Below, piece by piece: positions 19,773 through 28,683 of a stretch of DNA of 64,000 nucleotides (position 1 is the first letter of the stretch; each line of letters begins with the position of its first letter). A program made the position numbers and the translations under genes. This stretch comes from Gemmatimonadota bacterium (GTDB taxonomy: Bacteria; Latescibacterota; UBA2968; GCA-2709665), in contig JAPPFJ010000031.1 of assembly GCA_028877215.1 (NCBI GenBank), positions 78,409 through 142,408 of the forward strand, given 5' to 3'. The notes below the pieces were generated by a model. The model ran no database searches, had not been told where the DNA came from, and worked only from the letters and a program-made list of their open reading frames with translations.

Positions 19773-19832
19773 CGGAACGGCCCTGATCTGCCAAAAACAG
19801 TCGACATACGGTGCGTTCGGCGCCCCGGACGG

Positions 19833-20549
19833 TTACGCGGGGGCGTGCGGCGGGGACGGCAGGCTCAGCTCTCCGCTGTGCAGTTCCCAGACCTCGTCGG
19901 CCAGCGCGGCGAATTCCCGGCTGTGTGTCACGTAAACCAGCGTCGCGCCCTCGTCTTCAACCAGGTCCATCATCATATTCATCACCCGCCGCCCGTTCTC
20001 GTCGTCCAGGTTGCCCGTGGGTTCATCCGCCAGCAGCAATCCGGGACGGCGCAACAGCGCCCGGCAGATGGCCACCCGCTGCTGCTCGCCCCCCGACAGC
20101 TTCTGCACCGGGTCTCCGGCACGGTCGGCCAGTTCCACGCGCTCCAGCAGTTCCCGGACCCGCGGGCGGTACAACCCCGTCTTCTCCCCGGCGATCATCG
20201 CCGGAAGCGCGACGTTATCCGCCACCGGCAGGTGCGGCATCAGATAGAAGAACTGAAAAATGAGCCCGATCCCGTCCCGGCGCAGCTTCGTTCGCGCGTC
20301 TTCCGACAGCGCACTCAGGTCCCGTTGGCCCACCCTCACGACACCTTCGGTGGGAACGTCAATACCGGCCGCCAGGTGCAATATGGTGGACTTCCCGCTC
20401 CCGCTCCGTCCCACAACCGCCACCTTCCGGCCCGGCTCCACCACAAACGAAACGCCGCGAAGCGCATATCGCAATCCGACGCCTGCATCATAAGCCTTCG
20501 AGACGCCTTCAAACGAGAGCGCGTTTGCTATTTCGATTTCACCGTTCAT
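19833..20549 (-). CDS. ABC ATPase of the FtsX-type transporter (AttE/LolD-like)
   Basis: A 238-aa LolD/MacB-type ATPase: Walker A VGRSGSGKSTILH, Q-loop FQFFYLMPHL, signature LSGGEQQRVAICRAL, Walker B LLLADEPTGNLD, switch His in VYVTHSREF. It sits directly upstream of the FtsX-type permease on the same strand. An in-frame GTG 24 bp earlier (20,573) is possible; the ATG at 20,549 is closer to usual family starts. Confidence 0.92.
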   Translation of the reverse strand: MNGEIEIANALSFEGVSKAYDAGVGLRYALRGVSFVVEPGRKVAVVGRSGSGKSTILHLAAGIDVPTEGVVRVGQRDLSALSEDARTKLRRDGIGLIFQFFYLMPHLPVADNVALPAMIAGEKTGLYRPRVRELLERVELADRAGDPVQKLSGGEQQRVAICRALLRRPGLLLADEPTGNLDDENGRRVMNMMMDLVEDEGATLVYVTHSREFAALADEVWELHSGELSLPSPPHAPA

Positions 20550-20696
20550 CAGGACCGTATCGGGGAAAAACACGAGGTGCCACGGGCACAGGACTCCGGA
20601 ACACGCAGATGGATTGAGGTTGCGATCACGGTTGTTTTCGCGTATCTATTTCAGCACGGATCGTAATACGAAACATCCTCCGGGGGCGTCCCTTCC

Positions 20697-21752
20697 ATGT
20701 CGTTCATCAGAAAGAAACATACGCTCACAAGCCTGGCGCGGACCTGCGGGTGAGCGGCCAAAATCAGTCCGGTCGGACTGAAGAAACTCCTGGACGGCCT
20801 GCCTCAAAACGCCGACCCGAATCTTATGGTGGGATTTCAGTCCAGCGACGACGCCGGTGTCTACCGGATGGACGGCGAGACCGCCCTGGTGCTCACGGCG
20901 GACTTCATCACGCCTCCGGTCGACGACCCGTTCGTTTTCGGACAGATCGGCGCGGCCAACGCCCTCAGCGACGTCTACGCCATGGGCGGACGGCCCATCG
21001 CGTGCCTGAACCTGATCGGATTTCCATCCCGGCGCCTCGGGCCGGAGGTCCTTGAGGGCATCGTAGAGGGCGCCCTGAGCAAGATCACGGAAGCGGGCGC
21101 TGTACTGGCGGGCGGGCACACGACCGACGACGAGGAACCCAAGTTCGGCCTGTCCGTGACCGGTGTCGTGCACCCTGAAGAATACTGGCACAACGCCGGG
21201 GCCCGTCCGGACGACCTGCTCATCCTGACCAAGCCCATAGGCAGCGGCGTGCTGTTTAACGCCAACCTAAAGGGATGGGTTTCGGACGCGGCGCTCAAGG
21301 ATTGCCTCGACACGACGTCGGCTCTCAACAAAACATCGGCTGACGTGATGGCGGGGTTTGACATTCACGCGGCGACAGACGTCACCGGCTTCGGCCTGGC
21401 CGGCCACGCCCTCGAAATCGCGAGGGGTTCCGGGCTCACCCTGGAGATCTCGGCGGCAGACGTCCCGGTGATGCCGGAAGCCCTGGAAATGTACGAGAAA
21501 GGCGTTGGCACCGGCGCCAACGCCGCCAACCGGGAACTCATCCGTGACGCGACCCGGTTTGACGCGGCCCTGCCTGAACGGCACGACGAGATATTCGTCG
21601 ATCCCCAGACCAGCGGCGGTTTACTGGTCTCGGTTTCTCCCGACCAGGGACGAAACCTCCTGACTGCCCTGCACGACGCCGGAGAGCGTTGGGCGCGTAT
21701 CATCGGTTCCGCAAAGCCGCTCGACGGGAGCGCGCAGATCATCTTTGCCTGA
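20697..21752 (+). CDS. selD: Selenide, water dikinase with selenocysteine (SelD)
   Basis: SelD makes selenophosphate from selenide and ATP. The obvious frame from 20,826 lacks the conserved N-terminus. Reading on from the ATG at 20,697 through an in-frame TGA (20,751-20,753) restores it: LTSLARTCG, Sec19, then AAKISPVGLKKLL. The UGA sits where E. coli SelD has Cys17, and Lys22 aligns with the essential Lys20. Further motifs are VGFQSSDDAGVYR, TADFITPPVDDPFVFGQI, LAGGHTTDDEEPKFG and DPQTSGGLL. Total 351 aa, normal for SelD. A hairpin just after the UGA fits a bacterial SECIS. The organism must therefore have SelA, SelB and SelC, not seen in this window. The gene is convergent with trmB. Confidence 0.95.
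20751..20780 (+). promoter_or_regulatory. UGA codon with SECIS-like hairpin in selD
   Basis: After the UGA at 20,751 comes an 11-nt spacer, then a perfect 6-bp stem CAGTCC / GGACTG (20,765-20,770, 20,775-20,780) capped by GGTC. A GGU-containing apical loop at this distance is what SelB recognises in bacterial SECIS elements such as that of E. coli fdhF. Confidence 0.8.
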
Positions 21753-21810
21753 GTGTCCTGTCCCAAAAAGATCTCACCATTCAGGCAACTTATTTCCGGG
21801 ACAGAACACT
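21752..21810. repeat. 59-bp element with terminal inverted repeats between selD and trmB
   Basis: The 13-bp ends AGTGTCCTGTCCC (21,752-21,764) and GGGACAGAACACT (21,798-21,810) pair with one mismatch around a 33-bp centre. It starts on the last base of the selD stop and ends within the trmB stop. A related left half occurs at 29,353-29,385. It looks like a miniature insertion element or repeat-derived hairpin. Confidence 0.65.
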
Positions 21811-22828
21811 AGCGGCCGACCGCGCTTTCCGCCACGCTCAGCCCGGGACACCGCGTCAACACCATTTCTCCCACCCTGCCCACCGCCTGCTTCACCCCCC
21901 AGGTGGGCCGCGGCTGCCCGATCGGCGACAGCTTGATCAACACCCGGTTTCCCGGACGCGCCAGCACCAGGACGCCGAAGTGCTGTGAAAACGCGCCCTC
22001 CTTGACCAGCGCCTCCACCAGACTGTCCCCGTTCCGGTCTGTGTAGAGGGCCGCCAGTTTGACCACCACCGTGACCCCGCGATGTTCCGTCTGCCACGAA
22101 CAGGCTTCAAAGTCCGCCGGCAACCGGTCACGATCGTACTTGCCCTTAAGCAGCATATTCGGCATCGGTCCGACCTTTTCAACGGTTCTTGCCATGGCGC
22201 CGCCTGCGTTTCGCCGCCAGACGAAATAACGGACGGACGCCCCTGCATCCAGGGCCTTTCGTTCATACTTGGTGGGCTTCCTGCCGCGTATCCTGCACAC
22301 CGACGGCGTCCGGAAGCCGGATCGCAGAAGCGGTTGCGATCCCAGAATTTCCGAAATCCACGACGCGTATCCACCGTGGTCCGTCGCCACGGTTACCGTG
22401 CCGCCGGGCGCCAGCCGTTCCGCGAGTACCTGGGCAAATGCCGGCTGGATCAGGCGCCTGCCGTGATGCCGCTCCTTGGGCCAGGGATCCGGGAAGTTAA
22501 TATATACCTGCGCGAGGCTTTCCGCCGAAAAGAGGCGTTCCAGCACGAAATCCGCCGCTCCATGGACCACCCGCACGTTCTCCGGTCCGCCGCGATCCAA
22601 CCGCCTGAACAACCGCTGAACCGACACCCACGATCGTTCGATCCCTACGAAATCCATCTCCGGATGCGCACGGGCCCGGTCCACCAGAAACTCGCCGGTG
22701 CCGAAGCCGACTTCCACGACCAGCGGGCCCGAACGGCCGAAGACCGTCCCCCAGTCAACCGGCCAGTCCACCCTTGTCCAGGATACCGTGTAATTCAGGA
22801 TGGCTTCGCTAAGCGGCCTGGCAGCCAT
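21809..22828 (-). CDS. trmB: tRNA (guanine-N7)-methyltransferase with C-terminal extension
   Basis: Makes m7G46 in tRNA. PLVVEVGFGTGEFLVDRA is the SAM-binding loop, FVGIERS the second motif, and VYINFPDPWPKERHHGRRL the TrmB signature with the catalytic/tRNA-binding residues. The length is 339 aa against about 210-240 for most TrmB. The extra ~130 residues after KYERKALDAGASVRYF form a separate domain (VEKVGPMPNMLLKGKY... TWGVKQAVGRVGEM), seen in some deep-branching phyla. The tail ends in the inverted-repeat element. Confidence 0.9.
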   Translation of the reverse strand: MAARPLSEAILNYTVSWTRVDWPVDWGTVFGRSGPLVVEVGFGTGEFLVDRARAHPEMDFVGIERSWVSVQRLFRRLDRGGPENVRVVHGAADFVLERLFSAESLAQVYINFPDPWPKERHHGRRLIQPAFAQVLAERLAPGGTVTVATDHGGYASWISEILGSQPLLRSGFRTPSVCRIRGRKPTKYERKALDAGASVRYFVWRRNAGGAMARTVEKVGPMPNMLLKGKYDRDRLPADFEACSWQTEHRGVTVVVKLAALYTDRNGDSLVEALVKEGAFSQHFGVLVLARPGNRVLIKLSPIGQPRPTWGVKQAVGRVGEMVLTRCPGLSVAESAVGR

Positions 22829-23382
22829 GACACCGCTCCATGGGGAACAAACACACAGTCGAATTCATCCTCGCCGGCGGCGGCGGGCAGCCAATTCTTC
22901 TCTCAGGGACACCCGGAAAAGACGTCGAACTTGCGTTTACGATCTTCCTCGTCGCGCAACCGAAACTCAGCGAAGATTACAGGCGTGACCGCCCATCAGC
23001 AGCGCTCGAATTCTGAAACTGTATATCGCGTTCCGGATTACCGCACCCGGGAGCGGAATCGCCGCCTCGTTGAATTTAGGGGATATGACAGCCCGAATCA
23101 AGAGGCGCGTTCCTCCGATGCCGACGCCGCGAAAAATCATTGACATCGGAATTCTCGCAATGCATGTTTTGTCCGACGTGAGCGTACTGGATAGAAGATG
23201 AATAAAATCAATTAGATAAGAAATTCATCCGGTTCCGCTGACTCCTGTCGCCGGCGAGTCCGGATGGCCGTTCGCGATGGCGGGCGGCCCTCTCAGGGGG
23301 ATACGATCGTCGAGCGCTGTCGACGGTCCGGATCGCCGCCGCGGATTTCAAAGGGCAAAGATTTCCCAGAGGAGGTATTGCG
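22829..23382. other. Intergenic region, 554 bp
   Basis: No gene, repeat or clear hairpin recognised. A TTGACA at about 23,140 lacks a good -10 box at 17 bp. The ThuA gene has AGAGGAGG before its ATG at the right edge. Confidence 0.5.
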
Positions 23383-24021
23383 ATGAGGGTATTGATTTTG
23401 TCGGGTGAGAATCACGGCTTCGATCAGAGCGCCGGAATGATCCATGGGTTTCTGGACGCCCAGCCCGAACTGTCGGCGGAACTGAGTACGGACAAGGACC
23501 TGCTGGCGTGCGGGATGGATCAATACGACGTCTGCGTGTTCGGTACGGGATTCACGCGCACCGTCAAGCGGGAGGACGGTTCGATTGCCCGCGAATCGGA
23601 CCTGACGCCCGCGCAGGAGGACGGCCTCTTCGGGTTTGTCGCCGGCGGCAAGGGACTCGTGGGGATTCACGGAACGGGATGGTGGATCGGCGGGCGGGCG
23701 GCGGACCTGCTGGGCGGGCATGCCAATTGGCATCCGCCCGGGTTGACGTTTACCGTACGGGTGGATGACGCGGCCCATCCCGTGATGGAGGGTATCGAGG
23801 ATTTCGAGGTGGACGACGAGATTTACATTTCGGCGTACGAACCTCAGTTGCAAATCCTCGCGTTCGCGCAATGGCATGGCGGGACCTTTCCCGTTGCGTG
23901 GGCGAAAGCGTACGGTTCGGGTCGCGTCTTCTACACGGCGCTCGGCCACGGCCCGGGGACGTTCGCGAGGCCTCCGGTACAGGCCATGCTCTGCCAGGGC
24001 GTGCGCTGGGCCGCAGGTTGA
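23383..24021 (+). CDS. ThuA-like domain protein
   Basis: A 212-aa protein of the ThuA/class I glutamine-amidotransferase-like fold. It opens MRVLILSGENHGFDQSAGMI, then YDVCVFGTGFTR, GKGLVGIHGTGWWIGGRAADLLGGHANWHP (the ThuA core), HPVMEGIEDFEVDDEIYIS, and FYTALGHGPGTFARP near the end. The glutaminase Cys is replaced (GIHGTG), as usual in this family. ThuA-like proteins occur in sugar-catabolic clusters and their reaction is largely undefined. AGAGGAGG lies upstream at good spacing. The SDR gene follows by 80 bp. Confidence 0.87.
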   Translation: MRVLILSGENHGFDQSAGMIHGFLDAQPELSAELSTDKDLLACGMDQYDVCVFGTGFTRTVKREDGSIARESDLTPAQEDGLFGFVAGGKGLVGIHGTGWWIGGRAADLLGGHANWHPPGLTFTVRVDDAAHPVMEGIEDFEVDDEIYISAYEPQLQILAFAQWHGGTFPVAWAKAYGSGRVFYTALGHGPGTFARPPVQAMLCQGVRWAAG

Positions 24022-24102
24022 ACGGCACGCGGCGCGCGGCAGGACTTTGACAATCGAAGGCACCGTTGACGACACAGAGTGTCGACTCAAGGAGGGACCG
24101 AG

Positions 24103-24888
24103 ATGCTGGAGTTGAATCTGTCGAGCAAGGTGGCGCTGGTGACAGGGGCCAGCGAGGGCATCGGAAGAGGCATCGCCCTGAAATTGGCCGGGGAGGGGTG
24201 CCGGGTTGCGATGTGCGCGCGGCGTCAGGACGTTCTGGCGGCAGCGGCGGAGGCCATCAGATCGGAATCCGGCGCCGAAGTGCTCGCGGTGGCTGCGGAC
24301 GTCACGCTTGCCGCGGACGTGGAACGGTTCGTAAATGACGCGGTGTCGAACTTCGGCGGTATCGATATTCTGGTCAACAACGCGGGTCGTTCGGAAGCCC
24401 ATCACTTCGAGGATGCGACCGAATCCGTCTGGCAGGGGGACTTCGAACTGAAGTTCTGGGCCGCGGTCCGCAGTTCCCGGCTGGCGGTTCCGCACATGAA
24501 GGCGCGCGGCGGTGGCAGCATCGTGAATATCACCCACCCTGGAGGCAAGGCGCCGGGGCCGGGTTCCGTGCCCACGTCGGTGAGCCGCGCGGCGGGGATC
24601 GCATTGAGCAAGGCGATGTCCAAGGACCTGGCCCGGCACAGGATCCGGGTGAATACCGTGTGCCTGACGAATATCAAATCCGCGCAGGGCGTGCGGGCGT
24701 GGCAGGCGTCCGGCAGCGACATGGACTTCGACGCCTGGTGCGAAGAATACGGAAAGGACGTGCCGCTGGGGAGGATGGGAGAACCCGGAGAGGTGGCCGA
24801 CCTGGTCGCGTTCCTGGTGTCCGACAGGGGCGCCTTCATGACCGGCGCCGCGATCAACTTCGACGGCGGGTCGGGCGAGACTGTCTAG
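24103..24888 (+). CDS. SDR-family oxidoreductase with altered active site
   Basis: The 261-aa protein has a Rossmann fold with VALVTGASEGIGRGIA (NAD(P)-binding Gly motif), VLAVAADVT, ILVNNAGR and a conserved Ser in GGSIVNITHPGG. The usual YxxxK reads TSVSRAAGIALSK here, so Tyr is Thr and Lys is Arg. The C-terminal GEPGEVADLVAFLVSDRGAFMTGAAINFDGG is canonical. The enzyme may bind cofactor without classical dehydrogenase activity, or use another mechanism. Start at 24,103 because AAGGAGGG lies just upstream; a GTG 24 bp earlier is in frame. Probably co-transcribed with the ThuA gene. Confidence 0.87.
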   Translation: MLELNLSSKVALVTGASEGIGRGIALKLAGEGCRVAMCARRQDVLAAAAEAIRSESGAEVLAVAADVTLAADVERFVNDAVSNFGGIDILVNNAGRSEAHHFEDATESVWQGDFELKFWAAVRSSRLAVPHMKARGGGSIVNITHPGGKAPGPGSVPTSVSRAAGIALSKAMSKDLARHRIRVNTVCLTNIKSAQGVRAWQASGSDMDFDAWCEEYGKDVPLGRMGEPGEVADLVAFLVSDRGAFMTGAAINFDGGSGETV

Positions 24889-24893
24889 CCGGA

Positions 24894-25667
24894 TTAGACG
24901 ACCAGCTGATGCGCCCTGGTGAAGCAGCGGCGGCGGACGACGTGTACGACGATAATCGAGCCGATAGCGGTGGCGGCGACGATCATCAGCATCACGATGA
25001 TCTGATACTTGATGGCAGTCATCGGGTCCGAACCGGCCAGGATCTGACCCGTCATCATCCCGGGCAGGGAAACGAGGCCGACGGTCATCAGGGAGTTGAT
25101 AGAAGGGATCATACCGGCCTTGACCACGTCTCGAAGAATCGTTGCGGTAGCTTCCTGGTAGGTGGCGCCGAGGCAAAGGGCGAGTTCGATCTGGTCCCGC
25201 TGTTTGCGCAGGTCGGAAAAAAGGCGTTCCAGGGCGATCGTGACCGCGTTCATGGAGTTGCCGATAATCATGCCGCCGAGGGGGATGAAGTACTGAGGCG
25301 TGTACCAGGGCTTGACCTGAACGATCGCCGCCGTAACCAGGATGGACACGGTGGTATAGCTGGCGACCATGGAAATGAACGTGGGCACAAAATAGGCCAC
25401 CTCCTTTTCCTTTACCCGGCCGCGGATGGCGTGGGCGGCCCAGAAGACCATCCAGACGAAGAGGATGAGAATCAGGTACGGGTTGTTGATCTGGAAGATG
25501 TACTTGAGAACGTAGCCGACGAGAAAGAGCTGCGCGAAGGTGCGCACCGTGCCCCACGCGAGGTCCTTTTCCAGCTTGAGGCGGAAGACAACCGAGCCGG
25601 TGCCCGCGATCAGGATGAAAACGAGACACAGAAGCAGTTGTACGGGGGTGATCTCGATCAGGTTCAC
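24894..25667 (-). CDS. FetB-like ABC permease (UPF0014)
   Basis: The 257-aa product has about seven transmembrane helices and the UPF0014/FetB signature LGGMIIGNSMNAVTIALERL, followed by EATATILRDVVKAGMIPSINSLMTVGLVSLPGMMTGQILAG. E. coli FetAB exports iron under peroxide stress; plant relatives transport sugar or metal. The start is GTG at 25,667, because AGGAGGT lies 6 nt upstream and the codon overlaps the FetA-like stop (GTGA). It ends 5 bp from the convergent SDR gene. Confidence 0.9.
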   Translation of the reverse strand: MNLIEITPVQLLLCLVFILIAGTGSVVFRLKLEKDLAWGTVRTFAQLFLVGYVLKYIFQINNPYLILILFVWMVFWAAHAIRGRVKEKEVAYFVPTFISMVASYTTVSILVTAAIVQVKPWYTPQYFIPLGGMIIGNSMNAVTIALERLFSDLRKQRDQIELALCLGATYQEATATILRDVVKAGMIPSINSLMTVGLVSLPGMMTGQILAGSDPMTAIKYQIIVMLMIVAATAIGSIIVVHVVRRRCFTRAHQLVV

Positions 25668-26326
25668 GCGGAGACCTCCTGAAGACCGTCGTCGAGCCGG
25701 TAACGCCGGGCCCTGACGCGAACCGGTGTGAAGTCCAGGTGCGTCACCTGGACGATGCCGATGTTCTGTTCCAGCGCGAGTCGTTCCAGCCATGTTTCGA
25801 CCACGGATTTGGACTCGGGATCGAGGGCGGAAGTGGGTTCGTCGCAGAGGAGGAGGCCGGGTTCGGAAAGAAGCGCACGGATCAGGGCGATCCGCTGTTT
25901 CTGCCCTACGGAAAGGGTTTCCGCGTCGTCGTCGAGGTCAACCTCCTGAAGCAGGAAATCGTCCAGGAGGCCTCGGAGCCGGTCTTCGTCCGGCTGTTGC
26001 CTTTCTCGTCCGGCTTTGAACGTGAATGAAAGGGTCAGGTTGGTACGCACGTTGCCCCCGGCCATTGCGGGCGTCTGCTGGACGTAACCGACCATTCGCC
26101 GCAGGTCCGTGACGTTGTGGCGAGACACGGGGCTGCCGTCAAGCAGAATGTCGCCCGATGAGGGTTCCTGCAGCCGGTTGGGCAGCCTGAGGAAGCTGGA
26201 TTTACCGCTTCCCGACGGCCCGTGGATGAGCACGAAATCCCCGCTGTCAACGGTGAGATCCACGCGTTGAAACAGCGGTTTTTTTGTGCCGTACCGAAGT
26301 GAGAGGTTTTTTATTTCGAGTCGCAT
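25664..26326 (-). CDS. FetA-like ABC ATPase
   Basis: A 220-aa ATPase partner of the downstream FetB-like permease: Walker A IHGPSGSGKSSFLR, Q-loop GYVQQTPAM, signature LSVGQKQRIALIRALL, Walker B LLLCDEPTSALD, switch His in VQVTHLDF. The ATG at 26,326 fits the usual FetA length; the open frame continues upstream without family similarity. It lies 24 bp after the AGE-like gene and overlaps the permease start by 4 bp. Confidence 0.9.
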   Translation of the reverse strand: MRLEIKNLSLRYGTKKPLFQRVDLTVDSGDFVLIHGPSGSGKSSFLRLPNRLQEPSSGDILLDGSPVSRHNVTDLRRMVGYVQQTPAMAGGNVRTNLTLSFTFKAGRERQQPDEDRLRGLLDDFLLQEVDLDDDAETLSVGQKQRIALIRALLSEPGLLLCDEPTSALDPESKSVVETWLERLALEQNIGIVQVTHLDFTPVRVRARRYRLDDGLQEVSA

Positions 26327-26349
26327 GGCTGCCTGTATCGTGCGTCTGG

Positions 26350-27735
26350 CTACGCATTCTCGAAGATTTCGAGTACGTCGATGATGCTCAGACCCGTGTG
26401 GTATCCCGGGTCCGCATCCGCGGTAGCGGGAATGACCGGCACGACCTGTCCGGCTTCGTTTCGTGTCTGATAGGCCATCAGATGGAGGTCCGGACGAACG
26501 AAGTGCCTTGTGAAGGCGTTGTGGCACGCGCTGAATATGCTCAGGGCGTCCTGCCGCTGCACCGTGGATGGGGCAATCGAAAAGCAGTACGCGGCGGCGC
26601 GCAGCGTTTCAGGAAGGTTCCACCACGGCATGTCGGTATTGGCGGGTGCGCGGGAAACCAGGTCGAACATCTTGCAGATGCCGCCGGGGCCGGGTTGGAA
26701 ACCTCCCGCAAAAGTATGCGCGAGCAGCGCAGGCATCTGGGCTTCGACGCCTGCGATTTCCGTCAGCTGTTCGGCATCCGCCAGCGCGTTTTCTCTGGCG
26801 GCCGAGGTGAATTTCAGCGTCAGGCCGATAAATTCGAGGACGTGGCCCGGATCGGAAAGGATCCTGCCGTCCTCCTCGAAGGGCCGGCCGTCGTCATCCA
26901 CCGCTTCCCAGAAGTCGTACTCCCGGAGACGCGGCACCCGCCCGCCTAGATTGACGTAGGTCTGCATTTCATGACGGATGAGGCGCAGCCCCATCTCCAC
27001 GCTGTCGGGAATCCGGTGTTCGGCCAGCAGCGCCGCGGCGCCGATCTGAATCATGTACGCGCCGTGGGGATGGCGTCCCGGTCGAGGTCCGGTTGGATTC
27101 CCGGGATCCAGTGAAATCTGGTCGGTGGTGAACCCGCCGTCTTGAATTGCATCGTCCACCCGGCTGCAGTATTCCATGGCTTCCGCTTCGGCATCCCGCA
27201 ACTCGAGGTATCTCGCCGCGGCAACCATGCCCTTGGCGCTGAAGAGGTCGCTGTATCCGTAGTGCGATTCCTCCGTGAGCTTCAGCGTCCGGATACCGCC
27301 ATTCTCGTCCAGCGCGAACGGATTTCCATCGGGTGACATGAAAAAGGACAGGTGGCCGGCGTTTCTGGCGCGAATATCCAGCAGAGCCGCGAGTACGTCC
27401 GACGTGATCCTCTCCAGGCGCCGCCGAAGTTCCGGCGCCAGATTGTGACGGCGCATCCATTGGCAGTGCCCGGCCAGGGATTCGAGGCCGCGACCCTGAA
27501 TCCAGCCGTAGACCGCGTTCGCACCCCTTACGGGATCGTCCGGCGGGAAGTCCTCTCCGGAGCTGAGGTCCAGCTTGGTATCGATGAAGGGGTAGTCGGG
27601 CTCGCATTCGTACCGATCCGCGATGGCGGCCATCACCGCAAGCAGCATGGCGCGGTAGTCGGGCAGAACGGACCTGACGTCGCAGAGGGCAGGACGCTCA
27701 GGTAGGAGTATTCCCCGATACAGGGTTTCAGCCAT
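26350..27735 (-). CDS. AGE-like (N-acylglucosamine 2-epimerase superfamily) protein
   Basis: A 461-aa predicted alpha/alpha-barrel. GANAVYGWIQGRGLESLAGHCQW, ESHYGYSDLFSAKGMVAAARYL, TDMPWWNLPETLRAAAYCF and PGYHTGLSIIDVLEIFENA resemble the AGE/cellobiose epimerase/mannose isomerase superfamily. These give helix-barrel Trp/Arg/Glu/His residues around a sugar pocket. No close family can be named. It starts at the ATG at 27,735 (MAETLYRGI), 17 codons inside the open frame. It follows the 2OG oxygenase by 87 bp and precedes the FetA-like gene by 23 bp. Confidence 0.7.
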   Translation of the reverse strand: MAETLYRGILLPERPALCDVRSVLPDYRAMLLAVMAAIADRYECEPDYPFIDTKLDLSSGEDFPPDDPVRGANAVYGWIQGRGLESLAGHCQWMRRHNLAPELRRRLERITSDVLAALLDIRARNAGHLSFFMSPDGNPFALDENGGIRTLKLTEESHYGYSDLFSAKGMVAAARYLELRDAEAEAMEYCSRVDDAIQDGGFTTDQISLDPGNPTGPRPGRHPHGAYMIQIGAAALLAEHRIPDSVEMGLRLIRHEMQTYVNLGGRVPRLREYDFWEAVDDDGRPFEEDGRILSDPGHVLEFIGLTLKFTSAARENALADAEQLTEIAGVEAQMPALLAHTFAGGFQPGPGGICKMFDLVSRAPANTDMPWWNLPETLRAAAYCFSIAPSTVQRQDALSIFSACHNAFTRHFVRPDLHLMAYQTRNEAGQVVPVIPATADADPGYHTGLSIIDVLEIFENA

Positions 27736-27822
27736 GGCGGCGGATTCCGGGACGCAACCCGCGAATTCCCATCGTGAAAATGACACTGTGGGCGACAGAT
27801 TCCGACTTGTGGCGGGATTACG

Positions 27823-28659
27823 CTATGCCCAGACGTAGACCTCGCTGTCGTCGTCGGACCAGCCGATGAAGACGGCCAGGACGATTCTGGGGTCTGTTCC
27901 CTCGACCGCGGGGACCTCGTGGATGCAGCGGGTGTTGAAGAAGTAGAGATCGCCCGGTTCAAGTTCGACGCGGCACTGTCCGACGTCGTTCAGCCGGGCG
28001 TATTCGTGAAAGGCGTTTTCGGCAATGTGGGCCTCGACGTCTTCCGTCCACAGGCAGCGATGCAGGATCGCCTGGGTCGCCGGCCCGGCCTGAGCCGCGT
28101 TTTGAAAGCAGAGGATGCCGGCGAACTGGTGTTCGAACCGGGAGACCTCGTAATTGAAGCGTTTTTCGCGCAGCGTGACGTGGTCGATGTGCGGCCGGTA
28201 GGTGTGGTGGGTGTAGTGGATGCGGAAAATGGCCGGTCCGTAAAGGCGGCCGTCTGGTTCGCGCGCCGTCAACACCCGTTTGCCCGTCGCGAGGGCGGTG
28301 AGGCTGTCATAGATGACGTCGACCGGATTGTCGAATCCGTTGAAGAGATCCCCGAACAGGTCGTGAGTCTTTACGGCGTGATCGAGAAATCCCTCCCGGT
28401 CGTTACCCAGGTTCCCCAGGCTGGTGCCGATGTCGATTCGGGTTCGGGCATCGTCGGATTCCGTGTCCGCGGGATCCCGCATCAGGCCGCGGTCTATGAA
28501 ACGGCGAATCAGACCGGCACAGTGGGCCGGGTCGTAGGACCGAGGCAGGAGGATGGCCGGTATCTCGGCCGCTGAAAGGGCCTGGAGCGGATTTTCGTAC
28601 GCCGCGTTGACGGTTTTCAGGTCCGGTCCAACCGGCAGCCAGGGATCCGTGGCCGGCAT
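27823..28659 (-). CDS. 2OG-Fe(II) dioxygenase-like protein
   Basis: The 278-aa product appears to carry the jelly-roll iron triad: YRPHIDH (HxD) near the middle and RCIHEVPAVEGTDPRIVLAVFIGW near the end, giving the distal His and the 2-oxoglutarate-binding Arg. Between them, LEPGDLYFFNTRCIHEV is typical of 2OG-Fe(II) oxygenases. The substrate is unknown. It lies 24 bp after the dCMP deaminase and before the AGE-like gene. It is also the nearest oxygenase to the RiPP locus, although terminators separate them. Confidence 0.78.
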   Translation of the reverse strand: MPATDPWLPVGPDLKTVNAAYENPLQALSAAEIPAILLPRSYDPAHCAGLIRRFIDRGLMRDPADTESDDARTRIDIGTSLGNLGNDREGFLDHAVKTHDLFGDLFNGFDNPVDVIYDSLTALATGKRVLTAREPDGRLYGPAIFRIHYTHHTYRPHIDHVTLREKRFNYEVSRFEHQFAGILCFQNAAQAGPATQAILHRCLWTEDVEAHIAENAFHEYARLNDVGQCRVELEPGDLYFFNTRCIHEVPAVEGTDPRIVLAVFIGWSDDDSEVYVWA

Positions 28660-28683
28660 TTCGGCTTCCTCTCTGATCCAATA

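Noticed and set aside
19161..20666. A 501-codon plus-strand open frame
   Set aside because: It is antisense to the ABC ATPase and permease; Arg/Gln/His-rich translation with no domain.
23293..25629. A 778-codon open frame on the minus strand
   Set aside because: It runs antisense through the ThuA and SDR genes and out of phase through FetB. Its translation is Arg/His/Pro-rich without any motif, a typical high-GC shadow.
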